Shown here: in pieces, positions 1 through 10,480 of the stretch | Numbering within the stretch: the first letter of the stretch is position 1 | Layout: the number at the start of each line of letters is the position of its first letter | From: Bacteroides pyogenes_A | GTDB lineage: Bacteria > Bacteroidota > Bacteroidia > Bacteroidales > Bacteroidaceae | DNA: 64,000 nucleotides | Direction: 5' to 3' (one strand) | Assembly (NCBI RefSeq): GCF_048595595.1 | Contig: NZ_CP184347.1 | Program-made: the position numbers and the translations under genes | Notes under the pieces: generated by a model | What the model was told of the DNA's origin: nothing | The model's database searches: none | What the model saw: the letters and a program-made list of their open reading frames with translations, nothing else

Positions 1-2064
<2,064 letters not shown>

Positions 2065-2196
2065 TATTCTTTCTTTTCGGGAGTTTTTTTCTTTGGACTT
2101 TTCTTCTTTTAAAGGTCCTTTTATTTAAGAATCCCTTTTGTTTGGTATATTCTTTTAGCCTTGTTTTTTTCTTTTTTCTCATGTCATAACCTTTTT

Positions 2197-2305
2197 TCAG
2201 GTGGTTATAGCGCGAGGGTTCCACCTCTTCCCATTCCGAACAGAGCCGTTAAGCCTCGCCGCGCCGATGGTACTGCGTCACAGTGGGAGAGTAGGTCGCC
2301 GCCTT
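2197..2305 (+). rRNA. 5S ribosomal RNA
   Basis: Typical Bacteroides 5S sequence: it opens with TCAGGTGGTTAT, contains the loop C region CCATTCCGAACAGAGCCG and closes with GAGAGTAGGTCGCCGCC, complementary to the 5' strand. It sits about 130 bp behind the 23S gene in the same operon. Ends are placed by family resemblance and may be off by a few bases. Confidence 0.95.
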
Positions 2306-2316
2306 TTTTTGCTTGT

Positions 2317-2360
2317 ATTCCCCTCTTTTCCCTTCAAAAGGAAGAGAGGGGAATCTTGTT
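2317..2360 (+). terminator. rRNA operon terminator
   Basis: A near-perfect hairpin (arms TTCCCCTCTTTTCCCTT and AAGGAAGAGAGGGGAA) follows the 5S gene by about a dozen bases and is followed by a T-rich stretch. It is the natural end of the rrn transcript. Confidence 0.8.
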
Positions 2361-2389
2361 TTGGGGGGTACCTTTTTCTTTTTGGGGCT

Positions 2390-2720
2390 TTGCTTAACTC
2401 TCCCGATAAACTATGGAAACTATGCATAAACAGTATTGCACGATGTGCCCACAAAAAACTTGATGTGGAAATTCTTATTAACACTTCGGAAGAAGATTTT
2501 GATATCCCATCTGCATTAATATAATTTAGTTACAAAGAGCACCTTGTTGCTGTCTCAAGCGTTAAGAGTTTTGTATTGAAGTATCCACGGTCACGAACCA
2601 CGATGTCTTCAGTTTTCAGGCTTACATGCCTTGCCTTACTGTTTATATGTTCCAATATATACATATTCAGGAAGTATGGTCTCAATGTTGAGCTTTACGG
2701 TACCTTTGGAGAGAGTATAA
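2390..2720 (-). pseudogene. IS4-like transposase, C-terminal remnant
   Basis: Translating the minus strand gives, in shifting frames, VVRDRGYFNTK, then CRWDIKIFFRSVNKNFHIK and FFVGTSCNTV. These match the IS4-type DDE transposase C-terminal signature (DRGYF block, then Y.CRW.IE.FFK...HIK..G.S.NAV). Several frameshifts and stops separate the blocks, so this is a dead fragment. Its upstream side ends exactly where the ISAon1-like left inverted repeat starts (2722), so that later insertion probably cut it. No intact start or inverted repeat of its own was found. Confidence 0.6.
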
Positions 2721-2721
2721 T

Positions 2722-4175
2722 GGATCATCCGAAAATCCTGTGGGTATGTTATGTTAATACGCGAAAGTAAGCTATCTTTGCGGTTAGATTTTTTTAAAAC
2801 AATCCACTGAATTCTAATCGCAACCTACATAAGTTACTACGAGTCATCTTCCCCGAAGTTTTAATTAGAGTATTTCGAGATCTCCGGTTGGCATGACGAC
2901 TCTGTCAAAATCGAAATTTGGCTTGATGAAAAACTACCTGGAACGTTCAGATTACAAGAGTGGAACTGTGATTTCACATGGTTTTACGGATGAGAAAGTT
3001 GCGCCGGACTTTTCCTCTTCGTGACAAGCCAGTTTATCTCCACGTAAGACGTCGTCGCTGGTATGACAAAGCTAGCGGGGAAACGTTTTCCCATACCTAT
3101 GATGATCTTACGACCGAAGGGACGAAAATCACTCCTGAGTTCGTTGCTTTTTTAAAAGAAGAAGATTGAAACTACGGCGGCTAGTATAAGCTCCATAGCA
3201 GACGCTTATGGTGTAAACGGTAAACAGTTAACTTTCACAGTACAAGGAGTTTATCAGCGCATACAGACAGTGGGATCAGTTAGATCATGCCACAGAATAT
3301 GTCCTGTTCAAACAGAACATAGGTCCTAGTCTTTGGATTGACGAGACTTCTTTGAGCTGCGGAGAATTAATATACTGTTGTCACTAACCGTGCGGGGCGT
3401 GGTGGCAGAGACACCCTTGTGCCCATGATACGTGGCACAAAGTCTGAAGACGTCATAAAGGTGCTTGAAATGATTCATGTCTCCAAGCGCAAGACGGTCA
3501 AAGAGGTTACTTTGGATCTTTCGCCGACCATGATGCGGATTGTCCGAACATCTTTTCCCAACGCCACTATGACAAATGACCGGTTTGATGTACAGAAGCT
3601 CTTTTATGAAGCAATTGATGAACTCAGGATTACTTATCGCTGGATGGCACGGGATTTAGAAAACGATGAAATTCAGCGGGGCAGAGAGCAGGGTATAGAG
3701 TATGTTCCGTTTCGATATACCAATGGCGATACCCGTAAGCAGCTGCTGGCAAGGGCTAAACATCTACTTATCAAGCATTTTAGCAAATGGACCGAATCCC
3801 AAAGAATACGTGCGGAAATCATATTCGAACATTATCCGGAATTGAAATCAGTTTACGACTTAGCCATAGAGTTGACCAATATGTATAATAAGCACTATGA
3901 AAAGGATGTGGCACGTGGAAAACTTGCCTTGTCGTACAATAAAATAGAAAAGTTTGGATATGGATGTCTCAGAACTGTAACAAATACCACGCAGAACTAT
4001 TATGAAACAATACTAAACTGTTAACAGGGAAATGCATTTGCAGAATCATTCAATGCAAAAATTAAAGTGTTCAGAGCACAGTTTAGGGGAGTCGGAGATA
4101 TACCATTCTTTATTTTTAGATTATGCAAACTAACAGTGTAGATTTAAAATAGCCACAGGGTTTTCGGACTGACCC
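2722..4175 (+). mobile_element. Degenerate ISAon1-like insertion sequence (ISL3 family)
   Basis: The ends are imperfect inverted repeats: left arm 2722-2746 reads GGATCATCCGAAAATCCTGTG..., and the right arm 4151-4175, read on the other strand, gives GGGTCAGTCCGAAAACCCTG.... The 1.45 kb between them carries a broken ISAon1-type transposase. The right terminus lies flush against the left att repeat starting at 4176. No convincing target-site duplication is visible, which suggests flanking rearrangement or decay. Confidence 0.75.
2826..4141 (+). pseudogene. ISAon1-like (ISL3 family) transposase, frameshifted
   Basis: The conserved two-part ISAon1 transposase is recoverable only by changing frame. 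LEYFEISGWHDDSVKIEIWL begins near 2865, then KNYLERSDYKSGTVISHGF, then PLRDKPVYLHVRRRRWYDK up to a stop at 3169. The second part includes LWIDETSLSCGELIY near 3335, then a 201-residue stretch from 3419 with GTKSEDVIKVL, VTLDLSPTM and FPNATMTNDRFDVQKL (catalytic Asp region). After a stop at 4024 it continues as GNAFAESFNAKIKVF (catalytic Glu region) to 4141. One clear lesion is an extra T in the run 3010-3013. It cannot give an active enzyme. Confidence 0.85.
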
Positions 4176-4291
4176 GTAATATTTTGCTATATTTTGCGTA
4201 AGCTGGAAAAACAAAAGCTCCCGACTTCGTTTAGAAATCAGGAGTTTACGTCATTTTGCTTTTCTTCAAAGTGGTGCCACCAGGAATCGAA
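4176..4291. repeat. Left attachment repeat (attL), partial tRNA-Phe 3' end
   Basis: This 116-bp segment is repeated in the same orientation at 26282-26397 with 6 mismatches and no gaps. Its right end (4273-4291) is the 3' terminus of tRNA-Phe read on the minus strand (T-loop TTCGATT, then CCTGGTGGCACC). Immediately beyond it, homology to the tRNA stops. The segment also contains the hairpin terminator of the tRNA (GGAGTTT/AAACTCC arms). This is the geometry left when an element integrates at a tRNA 3' end. Confidence 0.88.
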
Positions 4292-5138
4292 TAAAATTGA
4301 TAAGTGGCTGTATTTCTTTGAGTTTATATTCTGCAAAAGACCTAATCTCCCGCTATTACTCCACCGATTTTCTGCAATGCTTTACTTCTTTTTCGTGGGT
4401 GATATTCTCATATATGCGCAAAGGTAATAGGATCCACGGGAAGGAGCAATTATTCTCCGTTTTATTTTCAGAAAACAATTCATTTGGAGTTCTCCCTTCC
4501 TTTTTCGCATAGTGACGGTAGTCTGACTTATGAAGAAAATTTTGTGTTGATCTGTCTATTTGTATCCAACTCTAAGTTTGCCACGATATTCTTATATCGA
4601 GATCACTCTTTATTACTTATAATTTTATCTCGATGATAGCATGGTATGTAGTTTTATCTTCTTAATCTCTCAGTTACAACGGAATTTTATCTCCAAAAAC
4701 GTTGTAAGTTCCGAGCATGCAAGCGATAATATCATTCCCTTTTGTCTAAGGTTCACCGTTGGGGAATAGTCCTATCAGTACTATAATGTTTTTCTCAGTC
4801 TTTCTTCTACTAATGGAGTGCATAATGTTTCTTCCCGCACTGCATATGTATTTCGGAATAAGCCTTTTAATTGTATGGTTCGGACATCAAGGAATTGGCC
4901 CTACCGTTATGGTTGTTTTCAATAATAAAAACGTTACTTACTATATATTTGGGGGAGGGGGGGGACTGTATTTTCTTTTTATATTACTAAACATATTCCA
5001 ATTTACAAATACCCATATTTCAATAGATTATAATAAAATAAAAGGTAGCGATAAGAAAACCAATGAAGTTCTATATTTCTCATTCTTTAACCTTTTCAAG
5101 AATCGCTTTTTGAGGTGGCAAAGGTAGCATTTTCTGCA
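4292..5138. other. Left end of island: no recognisable gene
   Basis: AT-rich DNA of 850 bp with scattered stops on both strands. A 122-residue hydrophobic plus-strand ORF at 4759-5127 has no start signal or recognisable family and spans a G5-A-G8 run (4951-4964), so I do not call it. On the minus strand a TACCTTTG -7 box lies at 5118-5125, but only a 26-codon ORF (5003-5083) follows. A minus-strand stretch near 4295-4510 reads like the tail of a decayed protein without identity. Confidence 0.5.
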
Positions 5139-5169
5139 CAGAAAGGTGGATTCCTCTCCACTTTTTCTG
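5139..5169 (-). terminator. Hairpin at the 3' end of the defence operon
   Basis: Arms CAGAAAGGTGGA (5139-5150) and TCCACTTTTTCTG (5157-5169) form a 12-bp stem just after the vsr stop codon. There is no strong T tract on the minus strand, so it may be an mRNA 3' end or processing structure rather than an intrinsic terminator. Confidence 0.45.
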
Positions 5170-5175
5170 ATAAAA

Positions 5176-5604
5176 CTACTTTGATAGCTCTGATTTAATT
5201 TCTTTTACCAATCTATTGAGAAAATACGCTCTAACTGATGTTTTTAACTGACATTGCCATATTATCAATACTTTATATCCTAAATTCTCTAATTCTGATA
5301 TTTTTCTTTTGTCTCGTTCAATATTCGCATAAATTTTGTTCTCCCAATAAGCCACATTGGTTGACGGAAGTCGAGAAAACTTACAATTTTCATGTCCATG
5401 CCAAAAACAACCATTAACGAATATTATAACATTATATTTATAAACAACAATATCTGGAGTTCCAGGCAATTGTTTTACATTTTTTCTATATCGTAAGCCT
5501 TGAGCAAACAGGTACTTTCGGACTATTCTTTCAGGTTTTGTCTCCTTTCCTGCGACATGAGACATTATTTCCGAACGCTTTTCCTTACTGACAATATCGC
5601 CCAT
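5176..5604 (-). CDS. vsr: Very short patch repair (Vsr) type endonuclease
   Basis: The 142-residue protein matches the Vsr family over its whole length. In Escherichia coli, Vsr nicks DNA 5' of the T in T:G mismatches arising from deamination of 5-methylcytosine. Visible family residues are E25 in TKPERIVRKYL, D51 in PGTPDIVV, and H69 and H71 in GCFWHGHENC, followed by YWENKIYANIERD and the C-terminal VLIIWQCQL strand; E25, D51 and H69 fall at the positions of the catalytic residues of the E. coli enzyme. Its start codon overlaps the stop of the upstream GHKL-TIR gene (TAATG), indicating translational coupling. In this setting it may repair deaminated sites of the neighbouring methyltransferase, or, as proposed for Vsr-like nucleases in MutL/MORC-type restriction clusters, act as the restriction nuclease. 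The sequence does not decide between these. Confidence 0.93.
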   Translation of the reverse strand: MGDIVSKEKRSEIMSHVAGKETKPERIVRKYLFAQGLRYRKNVKQLPGTPDIVVYKYNVIIFVNGCFWHGHENCKFSRLPSTNVAYWENKIYANIERDKRKISELENLGYKVLIIWQCQLKTSVRAYFLNRLVKEIKSELSK

Positions 5605-7478
5605 TATCCTTTAATGATAATATAATCTTTTAACCGTGTAATATTCTCTATTCGAGATTTCTTTTTATATCCGAGTTTATCGCAGATTGCCTCTATCTTT
5701 TGGCAAAAAATATCGGAGTTCAAAGGACTCATAGACAATTCATTGTCATCACTTCTCTCTGTACTATGCCATAACGCTTCATCATTTAATGGATGTTGTG
5801 GTTTAAATGGAGGAATATTGAATATTCTGTTATCAACTTGCGTTATCCACGATGCTCCCACTTCTGTCATTGCACCCCATGCATTTTGAGTATTGATACT
5901 CGTAACGAATATGACAAATATCTTTTGATTTGAATAGCTTTCAACAAAAAAATCCCTCAAATAATCGTAGATAGATGTTGCACTTTCTGGAATGCGGCTT
6001 ACCTCATCATCACAGCTCGTATACAGTATGTCTTCAGGAGGAATATTGTTAAATATCAAAAATGAATATATAAGATCTGCTAGCAATTTGTCTCTTGAGG
6101 CGTGACTAATTAATATTTTCTTTTTTTGAGAATCTACAATAGGCTTTAATCCCAAAGTCTTTGCATTATTATTGATTGTTTTAAAAATAACTTGTTCAAT
6201 AGTCTCTTTGGGAGAATTGGGTGCCAATTGTCCAATTTCCTCAGCAGCTTTTTCACTGACTGTTGTCCTAAATAAATCTACAGCTTTCCGAAATTTATCC
6301 TCATTCCCTTTTTGTGTGTCTAATTTACGTTGCTTTTTTGCTTTGCTTTGTTCGTTGGAAAAGATAACTCTTTTACGGAGAATATCCGGAAGAAGGTCAT
6401 TTCTGACGTATTTTATTACAGCTTCATAACGTGAATCATCAGATTTATAACCCTGCCTATTACTCAACGCCATATCTGGAAGTTCGGATAATTCGAATAA
6501 ATCTACATGTAATTGCCCAACAACAAAAACTTCATTCAATTTGTTTTGCCCCACGAGAGGCAAAATATTGAATTCTCCTAATTTCTTATTAGCGTATAAC
6601 GAAATGAAATTATCGGGAAAATCTGTAAAGGTGGCTTTGCGTCCCCTGGTAGAAGCATATGCTCCTATCCATCCTGTAATCTTCAGTTCATATTCGTGTT
6701 CTATTCCAGTATTGTCTTTCAATACCAAAGGTTCAGTATAAGCATCCTTTCTTTCAACTAATTCTGTTCGTTTATTTGGAAATGTATTCGGTATATGATT
6801 AGAGAGCCAGACAAACTCATCTCCTAAAGAAATGAATGCACAAAGTTCTTTAGCAATATTCTTATCAAATGTATCTATTGTTGTTCTTTCCCCTCCTCTG
6901 ATTATATGAATCTTAAATTCCTCATTTACTAAAGGGAAGATTTTCAAGAGATTGCGTTTTATTGATTCCATAGATTTATTCAATCTATATTGCGGGTTAC
7001 GCATAACTATTGCTGTTCCATTGTTTTCAACATAATCGAATACTATGTCTTCTTCCGATATAGCTTGTAGTTTGTTTCCATCAATAGGTCTACGTGATAG
7101 AATAAATCCTGATTTTTCCCCATTACTGATAGTCATTATATCAACATATTCAGAAACAGACAATGCCGCTAATTTACCTACCCCCTTTCGTCCCATTTTT
7201 CGCCTATTGCCTGATCGAGTTTTGGATTCATCTTCTTTGGCTCGTGATATACCGGCGACATTCAAAAACTTTTTAACTTCTCCGTGTTCATATGACATAC
7301 CATGCCCATCATCCTCTATACGAATGTCATCTCTATTAGAAATAACATATACATTATGAGCATCAGCATCATAAGCATTTGCAATTAACTCAGCCAACAC
7401 ATAATAGATATTCGTATATAGATTAGGACCCAATAATTCCAAAATTCTTGGATCTACATTCAATTCATATTCTTTCAT
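5604..7478 (-). CDS. MutL/MORC-like GHKL ATPase fused to a C-terminal TIR domain
   Basis: This 624-residue protein begins with a Bergerat-fold (GHKL) ATPase. The N box is ELIANAYDADA (E30, N34), the second motif is EDDGHG (D56, G58, G60) and the third is MGRKGVGK (95-102), with GTAIVMRN near 154-161. A transducer-like middle region and a charged, probably helical linker (about 370-450) follow. Residues about 453-600 form a TIR-like domain: KKKILISHASRDK (452-464), an acidic DILYTSCDDE stretch, and WGAMTEVGASW, whose E539 is in the position of the catalytic glutamate of NADase TIR domains. GHKL ATPases of MutL/MORC type occur beside methyltransferases and Vsr nucleases in bacterial restriction-modification clusters. 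The TIR fusion suggests a nucleotide-depleting or signalling effector. The start at 7478 gives a typical N terminus before the N box. It lies 29 bp after the methyltransferase stop codon. Confidence 0.85.
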   Translation of the reverse strand: MKEYELNVDPRILELLGPNLYTNIYYVLAELIANAYDADAHNVYVISNRDDIRIEDDGHGMSYEHGEVKKFLNVAGISRAKEDESKTRSGNRRKMGRKGVGKLAALSVSEYVDIMTISNGEKSGFILSRRPIDGNKLQAISEEDIVFDYVENNGTAIVMRNPQYRLNKSMESIKRNLLKIFPLVNEEFKIHIIRGGERTTIDTFDKNIAKELCAFISLGDEFVWLSNHIPNTFPNKRTELVERKDAYTEPLVLKDNTGIEHEYELKITGWIGAYASTRGRKATFTDFPDNFISLYANKKLGEFNILPLVGQNKLNEVFVVGQLHVDLFELSELPDMALSNRQGYKSDDSRYEAVIKYVRNDLLPDILRKRVIFSNEQSKAKKQRKLDTQKGNEDKFRKAVDLFRTTVSEKAAEEIGQLAPNSPKETIEQVIFKTINNNAKTLGLKPIVDSQKKKILISHASRDKLLADLIYSFLIFNNIPPEDILYTSCDDEVSRIPESATSIYDYLRDFFVESYSNQKIFVIFVTSINTQNAWGAMTEVGASWITQVDNRIFNIPPFKPQHPLNDEALWHSTERSDDNELSMSPLNSDIFCQKIEAICDKLGYKKKSRIENITRLKDYIIIKG

Positions 7479-7507
7479 TGTTGATCAGATATAGTCTTTT
7501 TTTTTCG

Positions 7508-8593
7508 TTATTTTCCTATTAAAGATAAATGACATATTATACTTTTAGCTATTATTTCTCCCAATTTAGGAGGAACTGCATTTCCAATATATCTAGATGC
7601 TTTTGTTGTAGCTATTTCTTTTTCATTGGGGAAGAATTTATACGTCTTTGGGAAAGTTTGAATCAAAGCTGCTTCTCTGATAGAAATCGCCCTATTTTGA
7701 ATGGGATGTCCGAAACGACCATTTCCTAGTCCCGTACATTGGGTTGTCATCGTTGGTGCAGGTTTTTCCCAAACCATTCTTCCATATACGCTTCCAAAGC
7801 TTTTACCATTTTCTGATTTATGGCATTGCAGAAGTAAGTCCTCCGGCCAATCTCTCCAACTTCCCCCATACGGGGTACTCTGAATCCGCTCCATATTTAA
7901 TGGCGATAATGCCTTTGCTCTATGTAGAGGATCTTGTTTATTAATCTCACCCGCATTAAGTTCTGGAAGTCCACCGATAGCGTCCTTCACTGTTAAGTAG
8001 TCGCTAGGTTTATGTGTCGGCGAGATTAAGTTGATTTCTCCAAATCTCGATGCTAACAAAACCAACCTTTTTCTGCTTTGAGGTATTCCATAATCGGGAC
8101 AGAACACCTTGTCTACACTAACATAATATCCTCCATCTTGTAGTAAGGATACAAAATCACTTAATACGGGTTTTTCTTTAAATGTCAATATCTGAGCGAC
8201 ATTTTCCATCGTAACAATGTCAGGTTGAACACCTTTTACTAAACGACCAAACTCATAAAGCAAGTCATATTTATCGGAATCTTTTTTCTTGTTCTTAAAA
8301 GCGTATGAAGAAAAAGGTTGACAAGGAGCACAGCCGGCTAAAAGTTTTATAGAATCAGAAGAATATGTATTTAATATCTCTTCTGGCATAACCTCTTTAA
8401 TATCCTTGTGGTGAAAAACAGCTCCATTATTAGCTTCAAAAGCATATTGACAACTAGCATCCAAATCATATCCACCCAGAACATGTATTCCGCCATTTTT
8501 AAGACCGAAACTCAATCCTCCGATACCACAAAATAAGTCTATGGCCTCAATTATTGGCTGTGCCGATAATTTCTTCACATTTGATTTTTCCAT
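7508..8593 (-). CDS. dcm: DNA cytosine-C5 methyltransferase
   Basis: This 361-residue protein is a complete C5-cytosine methyltransferase. Motif I is DLFCGIGGLSFG (19-30), motif IV is GCAPCQPFS (87-95) with the catalytic C91, motif VI is MENV (129-132), motif VIII is QSRKRL (172-177), and motifs IX/X include REAALIQTFP and YIGNAVPP near the C terminus. The target recognition region lies between VIII and IX (about 200-285); its specificity cannot be read from the sequence. The start overlaps the 3' end of the HTH gene by 47 bases, so the two are probably coupled. It should protect host DNA, and its partner activity is presumably supplied by the GHKL-TIR and Vsr proteins, since no ordinary restriction endonuclease is nearby. 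Confidence 0.95.
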   Translation of the reverse strand: MEKSNVKKLSAQPIIEAIDLFCGIGGLSFGLKNGGIHVLGGYDLDASCQYAFEANNGAVFHHKDIKEVMPEEILNTYSSDSIKLLAGCAPCQPFSSYAFKNKKKDSDKYDLLYEFGRLVKGVQPDIVTMENVAQILTFKEKPVLSDFVSLLQDGGYYVSVDKVFCPDYGIPQSRKRLVLLASRFGEINLISPTHKPSDYLTVKDAIGGLPELNAGEINKQDPLHRAKALSPLNMERIQSTPYGGSWRDWPEDLLLQCHKSENGKSFGSVYGRMVWEKPAPTMTTQCTGLGNGRFGHPIQNRAISIREAALIQTFPKTYKFFPNEKEIATTKASRYIGNAVPPKLGEIIAKSIICHLSLIGK

Positions 8594-8882
8594 TCTTTCT
8601 ATGGCTCTTGATTTGATTTTTCACGACCTCTATGACCTCCTCAGAACATTCTTCTTTATCAATAATGGCATATACTGCATCCGCAAGCCATAGTACAAGA
8701 AGTTCTTGCTCCTCAATGTTGAAGTAAGTTGCAAGAATCGGCAAATGTTCTCGTTTTGCTTTTTTATCTCCCCTTTCAATTTTGCTATATGAAGGCGTAT
8801 CTATGTCTAATACTGTAGCCAATTGTCTTTGCAAAAGTTTTTTCTCTTCTCGTAACTTTTTTATTTTACTCGAAAATAGCAT
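8547..8882 (-). CDS. XRE-type HTH regulator of the defence operon
   Basis: The protein (111 residues from the ATG at 8882) has a Cro/CI-type helix-turn-helix: LFSSKIKKLREEKKLLQRQLATVLDID...YSKIERG, followed by a helical tail rich in Glu and Lys. Such regulators commonly open Bacteroides restriction-modification operons and act like controller proteins. I chose 8882 because family members normally start directly before the first HTH helix. The frame stays open to an ATG at 9005, 25-30 bases behind a good -7 box (9037-9044), so a 152-residue form with a basic N-terminal extension is possible. Its 3' end overlaps the methyltransferase start, which favours co-translation. Confidence 0.8.
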   Translation of the reverse strand: MLFSSKIKKLREEKKLLQRQLATVLDIDTPSYSKIERGDKKAKREHLPILATYFNIEEQELLVLWLADAVYAIIDKEECSEEVIEVVKNQIKSHRKNGKIKCEEIIGTANN

Positions 8883-9036
8883 ATGTTCAAATATTTCAAC
8901 TTCGACTTTTCTTTTATGAAATAGTCTTTTTCTTGCAAATTTATTGATTTTCTCTATCCTCACAAAATTATCAGTAAATATTTGAGCCTTTTCTGTGCTA
9001 TACATCAGAGATTGGTCATTCTCATTTTCTTCGGCA

Positions 9037-9044
9037 AAGGTAGT
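9037..9044 (-). promoter_or_regulatory. Promoter -7 box of the defence operon
   Basis: The minus strand reads TACCTTTG, a perfect match to the Bacteroides -7 consensus TAnnTTTG, about 32 bases upstream of the ATG at 9005 and 155 bases upstream of the ATG at 8882. It is the only good candidate promoter for the four genes. Confidence 0.6.
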
Positions 9045-9343
9045 TCCGGCGTACTGCGGGCAACAAGGTCAAATGGCAAGCCGTTAGAGCAACAATCTCC
9101 ACACTTCCATTTCATTACAGGTAGTATTCTTGCCCTAAACCTTGTTGTCTTTGCCCCCTACCTCTTTGTTGCCTCGAAACGAAAACGACCAACCCGATGG
9201 AAAGACGCATAAAAATGTCGATAACGCGAGGACAGAGAAAAAGAAAAATGGAAACTCAACTCCCTCTTCTCTGGAATCCGCATAAAATCAAAACATCCGA
9301 TTGGTCATTATTGAAGAGTAGCAGGATGTTGGCGAAAGGCGAC
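9045..9343. other. Intergenic region without a gene
   Basis: No supportable coding sequence. A spaced inverted repeat (CAACAAGGT near 9062, ACCTTGTTG near 9140) is present. The plus-strand ORF at 8982-9212 has no family resemblance and runs across the promoter of the defence operon. Confidence 0.5.
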
Positions 9344-9772
9344 TTACAATAGCTTCCTAAATTTCATCTCTGCCAATCTGTTGATTTCATCTTTGTAGGT
9401 TTCAAGATGATGAAGGATGATGTTCTCCACATAGATGCCGATGGTCATATCCCTGTTCCTCATAGACATGACTATCTCTGCCAATGTGTCTTGCAACTCT
9501 TTGGCAATATAGATGGTCTTGCGATTTTTCAAGGTATTGCGACAGATGAAAAGCGACTCATAATCACCTTTGTCAGTCTTTCGCCTTTCTCGTCTTGGAA
9601 CTCTTGAAAAATCCTTTGATATTGGTTCGTCATTGGAACGTTCCGATTCAACACCCTGCTCTTCTGATTGAGAGCGTATCATCTCACTCTCTTTTCTTTT
9701 CATGGGAATACCCTGTGAAATAAGTTCTCGGATGGCACCGGGAGCTACCTTGCTGTTTTGGTTCTCTGTCAT
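9344..9772 (-). CDS. DUF3408-type conjugative-transposon protein (TraB-like position)
   Basis: This 142-residue protein matches the DUF3408 family found in the transfer regions of Bacteroides conjugative transposons. The N-terminal half is charged and low in complexity. The conserved part starts near residue 66 (DYESLFICRNTLKNRKTIYIAKELQDTL) and ends with GIYVENIILHHLETYKDEINRL, a ribbon-helix-helix-like fold. Relatives usually lie behind a parA gene in the transfer region. No parA is found here; only 700 bp of non-coding DNA lies upstream, so part of the transfer module has been lost. The reading frame itself is intact. Its function is unknown. Confidence 0.78.
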   Translation of the reverse strand: MTENQNSKVAPGAIRELISQGIPMKRKESEMIRSQSEEQGVESERSNDEPISKDFSRVPRRERRKTDKGDYESLFICRNTLKNRKTIYIAKELQDTLAEIVMSMRNRDMTIGIYVENIILHHLETYKDEINRLAEMKFRKLL

Positions 9773-10480
9773 ACTTACTTAATTTTATTGTTATACAATT
9801 TACTGTTCATTTCATTGTCGGTATATTTACCGATGAAGATGAATATGTCCGCTATCAATGATATGCTCAATAATCGGTTTGTACCGGTAGGGCTACATCC
9901 TTTCGTTCATATCCTTTCTGTGGAGATATTGATTAGTGCCCATCAATACAATCGTTCAATTGTATCTGCTTTCGCACATTCCCACGTTCGAGTGAAAGAA
10001 TCAAGGATATGCTCTTTGATATACACCCTCGCTCATATCGCTCATCGAAATGTGATATTATCGAAGACACATACCATTACCGACATATTCGACAGTGCAA
10101 ATATATGGCTCGGTAATGCTATAATCAGCGTGATTTTTTTAGTGCGTACTTGTGGCTTCGATTTGGTTATTTGTGGCTTCGTCTCTCTTAATGGCTTTGG
10201 GGACAAGAGGTAGTAACTTTGCAGCAAGCGATAAGCTGGGATTTCATGGCTTTGAAAACATACATTTCGAGAAGATAAAGCACCGCCTTTCGAGGCTGAT
10301 TTATTTGCGTCGGAGCAAATAGCAAGGTATGTTTTATGCAGCACGACTTCGTTTTTGCAGCATAAAACCCTTGCTCTCCGAGAGAGTTGAAAAACCTCCG
10401 AAGTCGTTTTTTCTTGAAAGAGAGAACGCAATGCCTCAAATGCCGGTGACGTCGTGAAACACTAAAATCCAAAGTAAGAA
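9773..10480. other. Gene-free transfer-region remnant (possible origin of transfer)
   Basis: In related elements this space between DUF3408 and mobA holds parA and the origin of transfer. No ParA reading frame remains. The minus strand carries a TATATTTG -7 box near 10100-10107, followed by short repeated GATATGAGCGA motifs, which looks like a promoter that once served parA and now leads into DUF3408. A large inverted repeat at 10321-10375 is annotated separately. ORFs here on either strand lack any recognisable domain. Confidence 0.5.
10321..10375. promoter_or_regulatory. Large inverted repeat upstream of mobA (candidate oriT)
   Basis: The outer arms AGCAAGG and CCTTGCT and the inner arms GTTTTATGCAGC (10331-10342) and GCAGCATAAAAC (10357-10368) form a long imperfect hairpin around a 14-base loop. 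It lies about 105 bp before the mobA start, the usual place of the relaxase target in Bacteroides mobilisable elements. That it is oriT is inferred from position only. Confidence 0.4.

Noticed and set aside
2576..2770. 64-codon plus-strand ORF
   Set aside because: Lies opposite IS4-like transposase remnants and runs into the ISAon1-like left end.
4759..5127. 122-codon hydrophobic plus-strand ORF
   Set aside because: No promoter, no recognisable family, crosses a G5-A-G8 run and ends in a minus-strand promoter region; AT-rich DNA gives such hydrophobic frames by chance.
9758..10213. 151-codon plus-strand ORF in the transfer-region remnant
   Set aside because: No family resemblance; covers a promoter and repeat region that in related elements precedes parA.
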